DNA from: Ferruginibacter sp.
Lineage (GTDB): Bacteria; Bacteroidota; Bacteroidia; Chitinophagales; Chitinophagaceae
DNA length: 64,000 nucleotides
NCBI GenBank assembly: GCA_028288705.1
Contig: JAQBNH010000011.1
Location: forward strand, 62,001-126,000
Direction: 5' to 3'
This document shows positions 1 to 9,685 of the stretch, piece after piece (the first letter of the stretch is position 1; every line of letters begins with the position of its first letter). Below the pieces are notes generated by a model, which saw only the letters and a list, made by a program, of their open reading frames with translations, did no database searches and was not told the origin of the DNA. A program made the position numbers and the translations under genes.

Positions 1-124
1 GGGATGTTTGCGGAGCCTGAGTCCGTTTGCGCTTTGGCTACAACCCGGGTGCTCCTCGGGCGCCAGAACTCCGGCAGGTGATAATGTACTTCAACTAATA
101 AGGCACCATATAAAGCAACATTGA
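1..124 (+). pseudogene. Degenerate first copy of a small tandem gene (5' cut by window edge)
   Basis: This stretch is a broken copy of the small gene at 329-553 and of the copy at 137-315. It shares the words for EPDSV and the following YNPG-like segment. Compared with the second copy it lacks one T in the GCTTTTGG run near base 34 and carries two extra bases near 62, so the frame is broken. The expected stop (TGA at 122-124) lies 12 bases before the start of the next copy, so the original arrangement was head to tail. Function unknown. Confidence 0.55.
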
Positions 125-136
125 AAGGAGTATACA

Positions 137-315
137 GTGTTTTTTGAAAAACTTTGATGCCTCGTCTGACGATACTTTTCACTGATAATGCTGGGATGTT
201 TGCGGAGCCTGATTCCGTTTGGGCTTTTGGCTACAACCCGGGTGCTGCTCGGGAGCCAACTCCGGCAGGTGATAATGTACTTCAACTGGTAAGGCACCAT
301 TTAAAGCAACATTAA
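137..315 (+). pseudogene. Degenerate second copy of the small tandem gene
   Basis: A GGAG box is followed by GTG at 137 and the same first residues as the intact copy (FFE-L). An extra T near 155 then creates a stop at 155-157. A second shift restores the family frame, which from 178 to 315 reads FTDNAGMFAEPDSVWAFGYN and onward to a TAA stop. An ATG at 196 could in principle give a 39-residue product carrying the conserved EPDSVWAF core. Two frameshifts make a decayed gene the simplest reading. No function can be assigned. Confidence 0.6.
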
Positions 316-328
316 AAAGGAGTATACA

Positions 329-553
329 ATGTTTTTTGAACAACTTGATGCGTCGCCTGGCCATACGTATTTTTTGAATTCTTTGATTGACAATAAGGAG
401 GCACCTTCGGAGCCTGATTCCGTTTGGGCTTTTAGCTACAACCCGGTTGCTCCTCCGGAGCCGGATCTGTTTCAGAGCTGCTGCGAGCCAAAAGAATATC
501 GCGAAAAATCAATGAAACATCAATCTGTTAAGAAAACGATCAAAGGATTGTAA
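329..553 (+). CDS. Small unknown protein of a locally repeated family (74 aa)
   Basis: This is the intact member of a three-copy tandem array. A good ribosome site (AAAAAGGAG) lies just before ATG at 329. The N-terminal half starts MFFEQLDASPGH. The middle holds the segment shared with the other copies (EPDSVWAF, one variable residue, YNP). The C-terminus (from about residue 47) is new and carries a Cys-Cys pair followed by a basic Lys-rich tail. There is no signal peptide and no membrane segment. The short length, repeated core and local duplication would fit a peptide precursor or another fast-evolving small protein, but no maturation enzyme is visible in the window. Function unknown. Confidence 0.5.
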   Translation: MFFEQLDASPGHTYFLNSLIDNKEAPSEPDSVWAFSYNPVAPPEPDLFQSCCEPKEYREKSMKHQSVKKTIKGL

Positions 554-757
554 TTGACCGGCCTTTTCTGAAGACTTTTTGTAAACCAATCTATTTTGTA
601 TGGCGGGGAACGCGTGAATAACGTCCCGGAGGGACAGCCTGTTTATAGAACGATCATTGTTACAAAGTAAGGCTGCGTAGTAGCCTCCTTTTCTATCAGC
701 ATGGGATATTACAAAAAATACGCTTCGTCCATGGCTGTATGATCCGATCAGGTTTTC
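554..757. other. Intergenic region with a short GTCCC hairpin
   Basis: No gene is visible between the small repeated gene and the end of xthA. A perfect short hairpin, GTCCC-GGA-GGGAC, lies at 623-635 and is followed by AGCCTGTTTATAGAA. It looks like a small interspersed element rather than a terminator, because no T-run follows. Confidence 0.4.
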
Positions 758-1531
758 CTAATCAATCTCTATCCAAACCGGGCCGTGATCGCTTGTTTTC
801 TCCCAGCCGCGCACGTCACGGTCAACACCGGCTCCGCGAAGTCGTTTGTCAACAGCCGGACTTAATAAAAAGTGATCAATACGCAAACCGGCATTTCTTC
901 CGTAAGCATTGCGGAAATAATCCCAAAATGTATAGATGGTTTCGTCGGGATATATTTTGCGCAGGGCGTCCGTCCAGCCCTGTTTCATGATCTTTTGAAA
1001 AGCTGCGCGCACTTCCGGGCGAAATAACGCATCGTCTACCCAACGTTCTGGTTTGTACACATCGTTTTCTGTGGGGATCACGTTGAAGTCACCTGTCAGG
1101 ATCACCGGTTTCCCACCTGCATATAATTCCGCCGCATGTTTTCGAAACCGCTCCATCCAACCCAACTTATATTCCAGTTTCGGCCCTGGCGCCGGATTTC
1201 CATTCGGCAAATACAGGCAGCCAATGATGAGGTCGCCAATGGAAGCTTCAATATACCGGCTGTGCAGGTCTTCCGGGTCGCCGGGCAGCACGCGGCCCCG
1301 CTCAACAAGCGCTTCATGCTTCGATAAAATGGCCACGCCGTTCCAGCTTTTTTGCCCATGCCAGATTGCTTGATAACCCGCATCTTTAATCGCCTGCTCC
1401 GGAAATTTTTCCTGCGGTGCTTTTAATTCCTGCAGGCAGGCGATATCGGGAGAAGTTTCTTCCAGCCAGCGCAGCAACACCGGCAGGCGCCCGTTTACAC
1501 CATTCACATTATAAGTTGCGATTCTCATCAT
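758..1531 (-). CDS. xthA: Exodeoxyribonuclease III
   Basis: A single-domain endonuclease/exonuclease/phosphatase enzyme of 257 residues, the usual length for exonuclease III. It acts on abasic sites and 3' blocked ends in base excision repair. Visible family motifs are the N-terminal MRIATYNVNG, the metal-binding Glu in CLQELK, the GDFNVIPTE loop and the C-terminal RIDHFL and SDHGPVW segments with the catalytic Asp-His. ATG codons at 1531 and 1528 are adjacent; the second would give the more typical MRIATYN start. It stands alone and is divergent from the efflux cluster that follows. Confidence 0.93.
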   Translation of the reverse strand: MMRIATYNVNGVNGRLPVLLRWLEETSPDIACLQELKAPQEKFPEQAIKDAGYQAIWHGQKSWNGVAILSKHEALVERGRVLPGDPEDLHSRYIEASIGDLIIGCLYLPNGNPAPGPKLEYKLGWMERFRKHAAELYAGGKPVILTGDFNVIPTENDVYKPERWVDDALFRPEVRAAFQKIMKQGWTDALRKIYPDETIYTFWDYFRNAYGRNAGLRIDHFLLSPAVDKRLRGAGVDRDVRGWEKTSDHGPVWIEID

Positions 1532-1697
1532 TATTTATTTATTAGTGGAAGAGCCGGTATAAATATCGCAAATATTTTCAGAGGATGTTTACCCGCCCGG
1601 GGATGTATTGTTTTATCTGAATCAGATTGTCTACAGAATTCGCACGGAATTTGATTCCTTTTCAGATCTCCCGGTTCATTTAAACATTATCAGGATT

Positions 1698-2933
1698 ATG
1701 CATCGTGTTTTCTTCGGCTTATTGGTTTGTTTGTACAGCACAATGGGAATGGCCCAGCAGCGGTCGATGAATTACTTTGTCGATGCCGCCGTAGAGCAAA
1801 GCCCATTGCTGAAAGATTTACATAACCAGGTGACAGCGCAAAAATTAGACAGCCTTCTCATCCGGGCAACCCAGCGTACGCAGGCTAATTTTACGAGTAA
1901 TGACAGTTATGCGCCGGTCATTAATGGTTATGGCTATGATGAAGCCATCACTAATATCGCCAATGTTTCGGCGTTATTCGGCGTAACAAAATCATTGTCG
2001 AACGGGCCGAATAATAAATTGCAGTTTGCCAATATCAGGCTTTTGGCAGATGCGGCTAAAAACAACCTGGCCGTTTCAGAACAAGACATCCGTAAAACCA
2101 TCATCAACCAATACCTGATTACTTATGGCGATCTTTTACAACTAAATTTCAACCGCGAACTCCAGGATATGCTGTCGAAACAGGAGGAAGTGCTGAAAAA
2201 ACTCACCCAGAAAAATGTCTACAAACAGGTCGATTACCTCACTTTTATAGTTACCCTTCAGCAAAATAATTTTAAACTGAAACAGCAGGAAAATATTTAC
2301 CGGAACGATTATGCCACGCTAAATTATCTGGCCGGAATTGTAGACAGTAATTATGTTGCGCTGGAGGAACCGGAGATGAACCTGGATAGCCTGCCTGACT
2401 TCGCATCTTCTGTATTCAACAGAAAATATACGATTGACAGCCTCTCACTTGCCACCAGCAAAGCCTTGCTGGACATCAATTATAAGCCAAAGCTAAATGT
2501 GTTTGCCGACGCGGGCTACAATTCCAGCCTGCAGGTGCAGCCGTACAGGAATTTTGGATGGAGCGCTGGTTTGTCGCTGGTGGTGCCATTATATGATGGC
2601 GGCCAGAAGAAGATCCAGTACGACAAGATCGCGTTACAGGAAGATACGCGCCGCGCCAACCAGGCTTTTTACAACAACCAGTACCGCCAGCAAATTGCGC
2701 AATTACGGCAGCAACTTGATGCATCTACGGCACTAATCGCGGATATAAACGAACAGCTGAAATACATTCAAACCCTGATCAAGGTTCACCAGCAATTACT
2801 GCAAACAGGAGAAGTGCGTATTTACGATTACATTCTTGCCCTGAACAATTACCTGAACACGAAAACAATGGTGAATGAAAACACGGTCAGCCGCTGGATG
2901 TTGATCAACCAGCTCAATTATTGGAACCGGTAA
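1698..2933 (+). CDS. TolC-like outer-membrane efflux protein
   Basis: Outer-membrane channel component of a tripartite efflux pump (411 residues). The start is placed at 1698 because a clear signal peptide begins there (MHRVFFGLLVCLYSTMGMAQ); an upstream in-frame ATG at 1608 adds 30 residues that do not look like a signal. The mature protein is rich in long helical, Gln/Leu-heavy stretches typical of the paired coiled coils of the TolC family, with beta-strand-like segments such as WSAGLSLVVPLYDGG. It is followed by the adaptor and the RND pump on the same strand, so the three form one export system. Substrate unknown. Confidence 0.85.
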   Translation: MHRVFFGLLVCLYSTMGMAQQRSMNYFVDAAVEQSPLLKDLHNQVTAQKLDSLLIRATQRTQANFTSNDSYAPVINGYGYDEAITNIANVSALFGVTKSLSNGPNNKLQFANIRLLADAAKNNLAVSEQDIRKTIINQYLITYGDLLQLNFNRELQDMLSKQEEVLKKLTQKNVYKQVDYLTFIVTLQQNNFKLKQQENIYRNDYATLNYLAGIVDSNYVALEEPEMNLDSLPDFASSVFNRKYTIDSLSLATSKALLDINYKPKLNVFADAGYNSSLQVQPYRNFGWSAGLSLVVPLYDGGQKKIQYDKIALQEDTRRANQAFYNNQYRQQIAQLRQQLDASTALIADINEQLKYIQTLIKVHQQLLQTGEVRIYDYILALNNYLNTKTMVNENTVSRWMLINQLNYWNR

Positions 2934-2942
2934 ATAAATGAT

Positions 2943-3878
2943 ATGATGAAAATTATTGGTTATGTTTTTCTTGCGTTGATTTGTTTCAGCTGTCATTCCA
3001 AAGAAACAACTGAAACTGAAGCAACCACCGAAGAAACAGTGACGCCTGTAACGGTCGTTACCATCAGCAGCGGGCCGATGGAAGAAGATATTGAACTCAA
3101 TGCCACTTCAGCCTTCCTGCAAAAGTGGATCATCAAAGCCAATCTCACGGGTTATGTGAAAAGTGCCGGACTAACCCTTAATCAGTTTGTAAGGCGTGGA
3201 CAGCCGTTATTTGTGTTGCAAACCAAGGAAGCACAAAGCATCGGCAATACGATCAATAAATTAGATCCTTCGTTTCATTTTACGGGTATCAATAAAGTAC
3301 TTGCAAACGGAAGTGGGTTTGTATCAGAACTCAATCACCAGGCCGGGGATTATGTGCAGGACGGTGAGCAACTCGCTGTTGTAACTGATACAAAGAGTTT
3401 TGCTTTCCTGCTGGATCTTCCGTACGAATTGCGTGCTTATTTAAAAGGCGCGACGTCTGTTCCCGTATTGTTGCCCGATGGAGAACTGCTGCAGGCAAGG
3501 GTTAGCGGTAATATGCCAACAATGGATTCGAGCGCACAAACCCAGCGCGTGATCCTGAAAGTGACGGCCTCGCATCCTGTCCCCGAAAACCTCATCGCCC
3601 GCGTGAAACTGATCCGTCGTGCCAATCATGCCGCCTGGTATCTTCCAAAGGCCGCAGTGCTAAGCGATGAAACACAATCAGAATTTTGGGTGATGAAAAT
3701 GCTCAACGACAGCACCGCTGCAAAGCAACTGGTAACAAAAGGGATTGAGACAGCAGAAAACGTGGAGATTACTTCGCCAGTTTTTGCAGGTAACGATCGA
3801 ATTCTTATCACAGGAAATTTTGGTTTGCCGGATACAGCTCATGTGAAAATAATGGTACCGGTTCGCACCACAGAATAA
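2943..3878 (+). CDS. RND efflux periplasmic adaptor (membrane fusion) lipoprotein
   Basis: Adaptor of 311 residues that joins the inner-membrane RND pump to the outer-membrane channel. The N-terminus has a short hydrophobic signal ending in a lipobox-like ICFSC, so it is probably a lipoprotein, followed by a Thr/Glu-rich linker. A biotinyl-lipoyl-like hairpin region is seen around GYVKSAGLTLNQFVRRGQPL and again at VSELNHQAGDYVQDGEQLAV. It starts 9 bases after the TolC-like gene and ends 11 bases before the RND gene, so co-transcription is very likely. Two adjacent ATG codons (2943, 2946) make the start uncertain by one residue. Confidence 0.85.
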   Translation: MMKIIGYVFLALICFSCHSKETTETEATTEETVTPVTVVTISSGPMEEDIELNATSAFLQKWIIKANLTGYVKSAGLTLNQFVRRGQPLFVLQTKEAQSIGNTINKLDPSFHFTGINKVLANGSGFVSELNHQAGDYVQDGEQLAVVTDTKSFAFLLDLPYELRAYLKGATSVPVLLPDGELLQARVSGNMPTMDSSAQTQRVILKVTASHPVPENLIARVKLIRRANHAAWYLPKAAVLSDETQSEFWVMKMLNDSTAAKQLVTKGIETAENVEITSPVFAGNDRILITGNFGLPDTAHVKIMVPVRTTE

Positions 3879-3889
3879 AATCATCGCCG

Positions 3890-6800
3890 TTGAAAAACTT
3901 TTTTACCGCTTACAAGAGTCCTGTTGCCGTCGTGCTGGCGCTCATTATTGCGGGCGGCATCATGTCGTACAAAAACCTGCAGACATCGTTGTTCCCGGAG
4001 ATCAGTTTTCCGAAGATCAAGATCATTGCAGATGCGGGTTTGCAGCCCGTTGACAAGATGCTTGTTACCGTTACCAAACCGCTGGAAGCGGCGATCAAAC
4101 AAGTGCCCGATCTTACCCAGATACGCAGCACTACCAGCCGGGGAAGTTGTGAAATATCGGCATTCATCGACTGGAAATCAGATATTGATCTGAGCCAGCA
4201 ACGGATCGAATCGAAGATCAACCAGTTGAAGAGCAGCCTGCCGCCCGATCTGCAGGTGACGGTAGAAAAAATGAATCCGTCCATTCTCCCGGTGATGGGG
4301 TTTTCACTGGAAAGTCATAACAAGTCACCGATAGAATTAAAAAAACTGGCTTTGCTCACCATCAAGCCTTTTTTGTCGCAGGTACAGGGCATTGCTGATG
4401 TTCGCATCATCGGCGGCAAAGACAAAGAATACTGGATCACCCTCGATCCTCAAAAGATGAGCACGCTTAGCCTGACGCCAGACCTTGTGAGCGCCGCCCT
4501 TTCGCAGACAAATTTCATCCGGTCTAATGGGTTCTTATCTGATTACAAATATCTCTACCTCAGCATCACCGATGCCACGGTTCATACGATAGACGAATTG
4601 CAGCATACGGTAATCAGCAACAATGGCCAGCGCGTAGTGGAGTTAAAGGATATCGCTGATGTGCAGGTGAGAGATGCCATTGAATATATTAAGATCAATG
4701 CGAATGGACATGATGGAATATTGGTGGCGATCATCAAACAACCGAATGCCAACCTGATCACTGTTGCAGATGAGGTAAATAAAAAAATTGTTGATCTGCG
4801 GCCGCTGCTACCCGAAGGCGTTAGTATAAAACCATATTACAACCAGGCAGATTTTGTGCAGGATGCGGTAAATAGTGTTACCGACAGTTTATGGATCGGG
4901 CTCGCGCTCGCCATCATTGTGGCCATAATTTTCCTCCGATCATTCCGTGCCAGTCTTACCATACTCATTACAATACCAATCACCCTCGCGTTGACGCTGA
5001 TCGTTATTTATTTTGCCGGATATTCTTTTAATATCATGACGCTTGGCGCGATCGCCGCTGCTATCGGGTTGATCATTGACGATGCGATCGTGGTGATGGA
5101 GCAGATCCATCGCTCGCATGAAGAACACCCGGATGAACCCACAACTGTCGTAGTGCAAAAAGCGGTGCATTATCTTTTTCCTGCGATGCTCGGGTCTTCG
5201 ATCAGTACGATCGTGATCTTCATTCCATTCGTGTTGATGAGTGGCGTGGCCGGTGCTTATTTTAAAGTGATGACAGATACGATGATCATCACCCTGATCT
5301 GCTCATTTATTGTAACCTGGCTCGGGCTTCCTGTTGTGTATCTGTTGTTGTCTAAAAAAGAAAACCCAGATGAACAGAAAAAACACAAGGCGGCAGCAAC
5401 GGTAAAACGGCCCTGGATCTCTTATTTTATTCATCAGCCCGTGATCAGTTTTATTTTCATTGCAGTATTGATCGTGAGCATCGTGCTCATCCTGCCAAGA
5501 CTGGAAACCGGCTTCCTCCCCGAGATGGATGAGGGTAGTATTGTATTGGATTATGCATCGCCGCCGGGGACTTCCCTGGCAGAAACCGACAGGATTTTAC
5601 GTCAGGTAGAAAAGATCGTGACGGCTGTTCCCGAAGTAGAAGCGTACTCCCGCCGCACGGGGACGCAGATGGGTTTTTTCATCACGGAACCGAACACCGG
5701 CGATTACCTGATCCAGTTAAAAAAATCAAGAAAGCGAAGTTCGGACGAGGTAATCAACGAGATACGGTCCAAGATTGAAGCTTCACAAACCGCGCTGCAA
5801 GTGGATTTCGGGCAGGTAATGGGAGATATGCTGGGAGACCTGATGAATTCTGTTCAACCAATCGAAATAAAAATATTTGGCAACGATGCCACGAAACTCC
5901 ATGAACTTAGCCAGCAGGTTTCAGGGCTGGTAGAAAAAGTTCCCGGCGCTGCAGATGTGTTTGATGGCATCGTGATCGCAGGTCCGAGTATGCGCATTCG
6001 TCCGATGCCTGCAAGACTGGCGCAATTTGGACTCACCGCTGAAAATTTACAAATGCAATTGCAAACAGCCATGCAGGGAAGCCTGATCAACGGCATCGCA
6101 GAAAAAGAAACGGTATCGGGCATCAGGCTTGCGTATCCCGGCAGCCGGAATATGAGCCGCGAAGAACTGGGAAAGTTGCCTGTTTTTTTGCCTGGTGGTA
6201 AATTGAAATTATTAAGTGAATTAGCGGAGATCGATATCAATCCGGGCGATGCCCAGGTAGAACGCGAAAACCTGCAAACGATGGGCGTTGTTACAGCGCG
6301 GCTGGAACAGGGCGGCCTGGGTTCGGTAATGAAAAGTATCCAGGCAGATATCAGCAAACAAATCGTTCTACCACCCGGTTATTATATCGAATATGGCGGG
6401 GCATATGCCGAACAGCAGCGGTCTTTTCATGAATTGCTGATGATCCTCGTGAGTTCGAGTTTATTGGTATTTGGTGTGATCCTGTTTTTATTCCGCGATG
6501 TAAAAATTGCGTTCCTGATCTTGTGCATCGCATTGCTGGGAATTGCAGGAAGTTACCTGGCGTTATTTTTCACCGGCACAGCGCTCAACGTGGGCAGTTA
6601 TACCGGCCTGATCATGATCGTGGGGATCATCGGCGAAAATGCCATATTTACCTTTCTTCAATACCAGGAGACGCGCCAAACTGCGGAAGTAGATGAAGCA
6701 CTGGTGTATGCCATATCCACGAGATTGCGGCCGAAGCTGATGACTGCTCTCGGCGCTATCATTGCATTGATGCCGCTTGCGCTGGGAATTGGCACCGGGG

Positions 6801-6946
6801 CTCAGTTACACCAGCCCCTGGCGATCGCGGTGATCGGTGGTTTCGTTGTGGCCTTGCCGCTCCTGCTCATTGTGTTCCCAACGATGATACGTATGCTTTA
6901 CCATAAAAAGACGAAAACGTTTCCGGCTTCCACTCAGCCACAATAA
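3890..6946 (+). CDS. RND family efflux transporter, inner-membrane pump
   Basis: Proton-driven pump of 1018 residues, close to the AcrB/MdtB/CzcA family length. The start is TTG at 3890, giving MKNFFTAYKSPVAVVLALII, the usual cytoplasmic lead and first membrane helix. Twelve membrane helices are expected in two sets (around residues 10-30, 330-480, 520-540 and 850-1000), with two large periplasmic loops. The helix-4 motif GLIIDDAIVVMEQIH holds the paired Asp used for proton relay. The local context does not show whether the substrate is a metal or a drug. The two-component system just downstream may regulate it. Confidence 0.92.
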   Translation: MKNFFTAYKSPVAVVLALIIAGGIMSYKNLQTSLFPEISFPKIKIIADAGLQPVDKMLVTVTKPLEAAIKQVPDLTQIRSTTSRGSCEISAFIDWKSDIDLSQQRIESKINQLKSSLPPDLQVTVEKMNPSILPVMGFSLESHNKSPIELKKLALLTIKPFLSQVQGIADVRIIGGKDKEYWITLDPQKMSTLSLTPDLVSAALSQTNFIRSNGFLSDYKYLYLSITDATVHTIDELQHTVISNNGQRVVELKDIADVQVRDAIEYIKINANGHDGILVAIIKQPNANLITVADEVNKKIVDLRPLLPEGVSIKPYYNQADFVQDAVNSVTDSLWIGLALAIIVAIIFLRSFRASLTILITIPITLALTLIVIYFAGYSFNIMTLGAIAAAIGLIIDDAIVVMEQIHRSHEEHPDEPTTVVVQKAVHYLFPAMLGSSISTIVIFIPFVLMSGVAGAYFKVMTDTMIITLICSFIVTWLGLPVVYLLLSKKENPDEQKKHKAAATVKRPWISYFIHQPVISFIFIAVLIVSIVLILPRLETGFLPEMDEGSIVLDYASPPGTSLAETDRILRQVEKIVTAVPEVEAYSRRTGTQMGFFITEPNTGDYLIQLKKSRKRSSDEVINEIRSKIEASQTALQVDFGQVMGDMLGDLMNSVQPIEIKIFGNDATKLHELSQQVSGLVEKVPGAADVFDGIVIAGPSMRIRPMPARLAQFGLTAENLQMQLQTAMQGSLINGIAEKETVSGIRLAYPGSRNMSREELGKLPVFLPGGKLKLLSELAEIDINPGDAQVERENLQTMGVVTARLEQGGLGSVMKSIQADISKQIVLPPGYYIEYGGAYAEQQRSFHELLMILVSSSLLVFGVILFLFRDVKIAFLILCIALLGIAGSYLALFFTGTALNVGSYTGLIMIVGIIGENAIFTFLQYQETRQTAEVDEALVYAISTRLRPKLMTALGAIIALMPLALGIGTGAQLHQPLAIAVIGGFVVALPLLLIVFPTMIRMLYHKKTKTFPASTQPQ

Positions 6947-6988
6947 TTCAGATACTCTTCAGAATTGCAAACTAGCTTGACGCTTTAA

Positions 6989-7609
6989 ATGTTGGCTCAA
7001 TCAAACGGGTGTATGGAAAAATTGATGTCTGAGATAGGAGAATACGTTCAGCAACTCTTCGCTGAAACAGGTGACGGCCATTTGCACTACCATAATTTTA
7101 GCCATACAATGGATGTCGTAAACAATTCACTGGAGATCGCCCGTCATTATCCCTTATCAGGATTGGATTTACAAGTACTGATTACCGCAGCCTGGTTTCA
7201 TGATACCGGCCATCTCTTTGGAACCCCCGCAGGCCATGAAGAGAAAAGTGTTCTATTGATGCGGAACTATTTTAAGGATAAAAATAAGGATAACGCATTT
7301 TTGAACCAGGTGGAAAATGCTATTCTTTGCACCCGGCTGAGTTACAAACCAACTTCGCTCATAGAAGAGATCTTGTGCGATGCCGACCTTTTCCATCTTG
7401 GAACAGACCAGTTTTTTAGCGCCAATGAAAAAGTTCGTGCGGAGATGGAATCGAGGACCAACAGTCTTTTCCCTAACTGGCTGTCAACTACCTGGATCTT
7501 TATGAAAGAACATCATTATTTTACAGGGTATTGCCAGCAATTGTTGGGTGAGCAAAAAGCCCGGAATATTGCTGTGGTCGAGAAGCAAATTTTGGAAGCG
7601 CAATCCTGA
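6989..7609 (+). CDS. HD-domain phosphohydrolase
   Basis: Predicted metal-dependent phosphohydrolase of 206 residues. The HD signature is complete: H35 and H39 in YHNFSHT, the HD pair at 71-72 in AWFHDTGH, H83, and a later Asp in LCDADLFHLG. This arrangement is common in nucleotide or phosphate-ester hydrolases. It lies between the RND pump and a response regulator on the same strand. An alternative start at the second Met (7013) would remove eight residues. Substrate unknown. Confidence 0.75.
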   Translation: MLAQSNGCMEKLMSEIGEYVQQLFAETGDGHLHYHNFSHTMDVVNNSLEIARHYPLSGLDLQVLITAAWFHDTGHLFGTPAGHEEKSVLLMRNYFKDKNKDNAFLNQVENAILCTRLSYKPTSLIEEILCDADLFHLGTDQFFSANEKVRAEMESRTNSLFPNWLSTTWIFMKEHHYFTGYCQQLLGEQKARNIAVVEKQILEAQS

Positions 7610-7647
7610 ATGATTTTACAAAGCCATGTTTAACCAGAAAATAAACC

Positions 7648-8322
7648 ATGAAGATCCTGATCATCGAGGATGAAATAGAATTGTCGAAAAGCATGGTGAA
7701 CTACCTGCAGCGGGAAAATTATTCCTGCGACATCGCGTTTAATGTGCGGGAGGGGAGGGCAAAAATTGAAAGCTTCGAATATGACTGTATCCTGCTGGAT
7801 ATTTCGCTGCCTGACGGAAACGGCCTTGCGATCTTAAAGGAATTAAAAGAAGATAACAAATTGGATGGCCTGATCATCATCTCTGCAAAAAATTCGCTGG
7901 ATGATAAAATAGCGGGATTGAATTTAGGAGCTGATGATTACCTGCCAAAACCTTTTCATTTATCTGAACTGAGTGCAAGAATTGCGGCGGTGATCCGCAG
8001 AAAAAAATTCCAGGGAAATACCGTGCTGGAATTTCATGAACTCAGCATCGACCTGTCTGCCAAGATGGTGCTCGTGAATCAACAGCCCCTGGAACTTACG
8101 CGTAAAGAATTCGATCTGTTGCTGTACCTTGTTTCCAATAAAAACAGGGTGATCTCAAAAAATGCGATCGCTGAAAGCCTCTCTGGTGAAGGCGCACACC
8201 TGTATGATAATTTTGATTTCATTTATGCTCATATGAAAAACCTGAAGCGTAAACTCGCCAATGCGGGCTGCAGGGAATACATCAAATCTATTTACGGAAT
8301 GGGATATAAGTTCGCTGTATAA
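7648..8322 (+). CDS. OmpR/PhoB-type response regulator
   Basis: Two-domain DNA-binding response regulator of 224 residues. The receiver domain has the acidic pocket in IIEDE, the phospho-acceptor D51 (LLDISLPDG) and K101 (YLPKPF). The C-terminal winged-helix domain runs from about residue 125, with the typical ELTRKEFDLLLYL and YGMGYKF segments. Its stop codon abuts the ATG of the partner kinase, a strong sign of a matched pair. The RND pump genes, the PepSY-like gene or the PAP2 gene beside it are plausible targets. Confidence 0.93.
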   Translation: MKILIIEDEIELSKSMVNYLQRENYSCDIAFNVREGRAKIESFEYDCILLDISLPDGNGLAILKELKEDNKLDGLIIISAKNSLDDKIAGLNLGADDYLPKPFHLSELSARIAAVIRRKKFQGNTVLEFHELSIDLSAKMVLVNQQPLELTRKEFDLLLYLVSNKNRVISKNAIAESLSGEGAHLYDNFDFIYAHMKNLKRKLANAGCREYIKSIYGMGYKFAV

Positions 8323-9609
8323 ATGAAACTGTTACAAAAAACCATCCGGCTTTACCTGTTGTACTCAGTATTTATTTTGCTGGTAACGATCCCGGTTTTT
8401 TATTATGTGATTCAAAACATCATCCGCGAAAGTGTGGATGAAGATCTGCTCAGCCGCAAGACCGCCCTGCAGGAAAATATTACCGCCAGGCTGCGTCTGC
8501 AACCAGGCGACAGTTTAGTATTCCTGGATCAGGACCTCGAACTGCAATCCTCATTGATCCGCGAACCCTTCGATTCTTTTTCCACAGAAGAACTATTTGA
8601 TGTAAGAGAGAAAGAGATGATCCCGCACCGTTTCCTCAGGGCTAATTTTTTGGTTAACGGCCAGCCCTACCTCATGCAACTCCGCACATCGCTGCTCGAA
8701 ACAGATGACCTGGTGCGAAGCCTCGTAAAAGTGCAGGCCTTGTTACTGCTGCTCTTGCTCGGCGGATTGATCATTATCAACCGGCATCTGTCCAAATGGA
8801 TCTGGAAACCTTTTTACCATACACTTGGGAAACTACGTGAATTCAATATTGAAAAGGAACCAGGCATAGAACTGCCATCATCCCCGGTAACGGAATTTAA
8901 TCTCCTGAATGAAGCTGTTACAGATCTCACCGGCAGGGCCCATCAAAGCTTTACACTACAGAAAGAATTTACAGAAAACGCATCGCACGAAATGCAGACG
9001 CCGCTGGCCGTACTGCAATCCAAGTTGGAACTACTCATGCAGACATCGCCGTTAAATCAGGAACAGGCGGGTTTGATTGACGCTTTAGCTGATGCTGCCG
9101 TACGCATGACGCGGTTAAATAAAAGCCTGTTGTTACTCACAAAAATTGAGAATAACCAGTTTCCGGATAAGGAAGAGCTAATGCTGACCCAAATGCTGGA
9201 GGAATTTTCGACGTTATACCAGGCTCAGGTACAGCAGAAGCATCTGGCGTTAGAGTTCTTTTTTCAACATGAGGTCGTGCTGATTGCCAATAAGGTGTTG
9301 ATTGAAATATTGCTCAGTAACCTGTTTGGCAATGCGATCCGTCATAACAGGGAAAACGGGCGCATAGAAACTCATCTGTCAGAAAATAAATTGTTGATTC
9401 GAAACAGCGGAGTTAATCATAGTCTTGATGCGGATAAACTTTTTCATCGATTTCAAAAAGAAAGTACAGATTCCAACAGTATTGGATTAGGCCTGGAAAT
9501 GTCCAAAAAAATCTGCGCGTTGTACGGCTATCACCTGAGCTACCAGTTCGAAAATAATTTGCATGAATTCATCCTGGATTTTTCTGCGGGGGCATTGCCA
9601 AAACAATAA
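8323..9609 (+). CDS. Membrane sensor histidine kinase
   Basis: Partner kinase of the preceding regulator, 428 residues. Membrane helices lie at about residues 10-30 and 138-155, flanking a periplasmic sensor of about 105 residues with no family I recognise. The dimerisation and phospho-acceptor helix holds H222 in ENASHEMQTPLAVLQ. The ATPase domain shows the N box (LLSNLFGNAIRHN) and a G box (SIGLGLEMSK). There is no gap between the regulator stop and this start. The histidine motif SHEMQTPL is a common variant of SHELRTPL in Bacteroidota. Confidence 0.92.
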   Translation: MKLLQKTIRLYLLYSVFILLVTIPVFYYVIQNIIRESVDEDLLSRKTALQENITARLRLQPGDSLVFLDQDLELQSSLIREPFDSFSTEELFDVREKEMIPHRFLRANFLVNGQPYLMQLRTSLLETDDLVRSLVKVQALLLLLLLGGLIIINRHLSKWIWKPFYHTLGKLREFNIEKEPGIELPSSPVTEFNLLNEAVTDLTGRAHQSFTLQKEFTENASHEMQTPLAVLQSKLELLMQTSPLNQEQAGLIDALADAAVRMTRLNKSLLLLTKIENNQFPDKEELMLTQMLEEFSTLYQAQVQQKHLALEFFFQHEVVLIANKVLIEILLSNLFGNAIRHNRENGRIETHLSENKLLIRNSGVNHSLDADKLFHRFQKESTDSNSIGLGLEMSKKICALYGYHLSYQFENNLHEFILDFSAGALPKQ

Positions 9610-9685
9610 GCAAAAACACCCATATTTTATCAGGAAGTCTTCAGTTTTGCTAATGAACTTTAGGAGCACAAATCAACCAACCATC

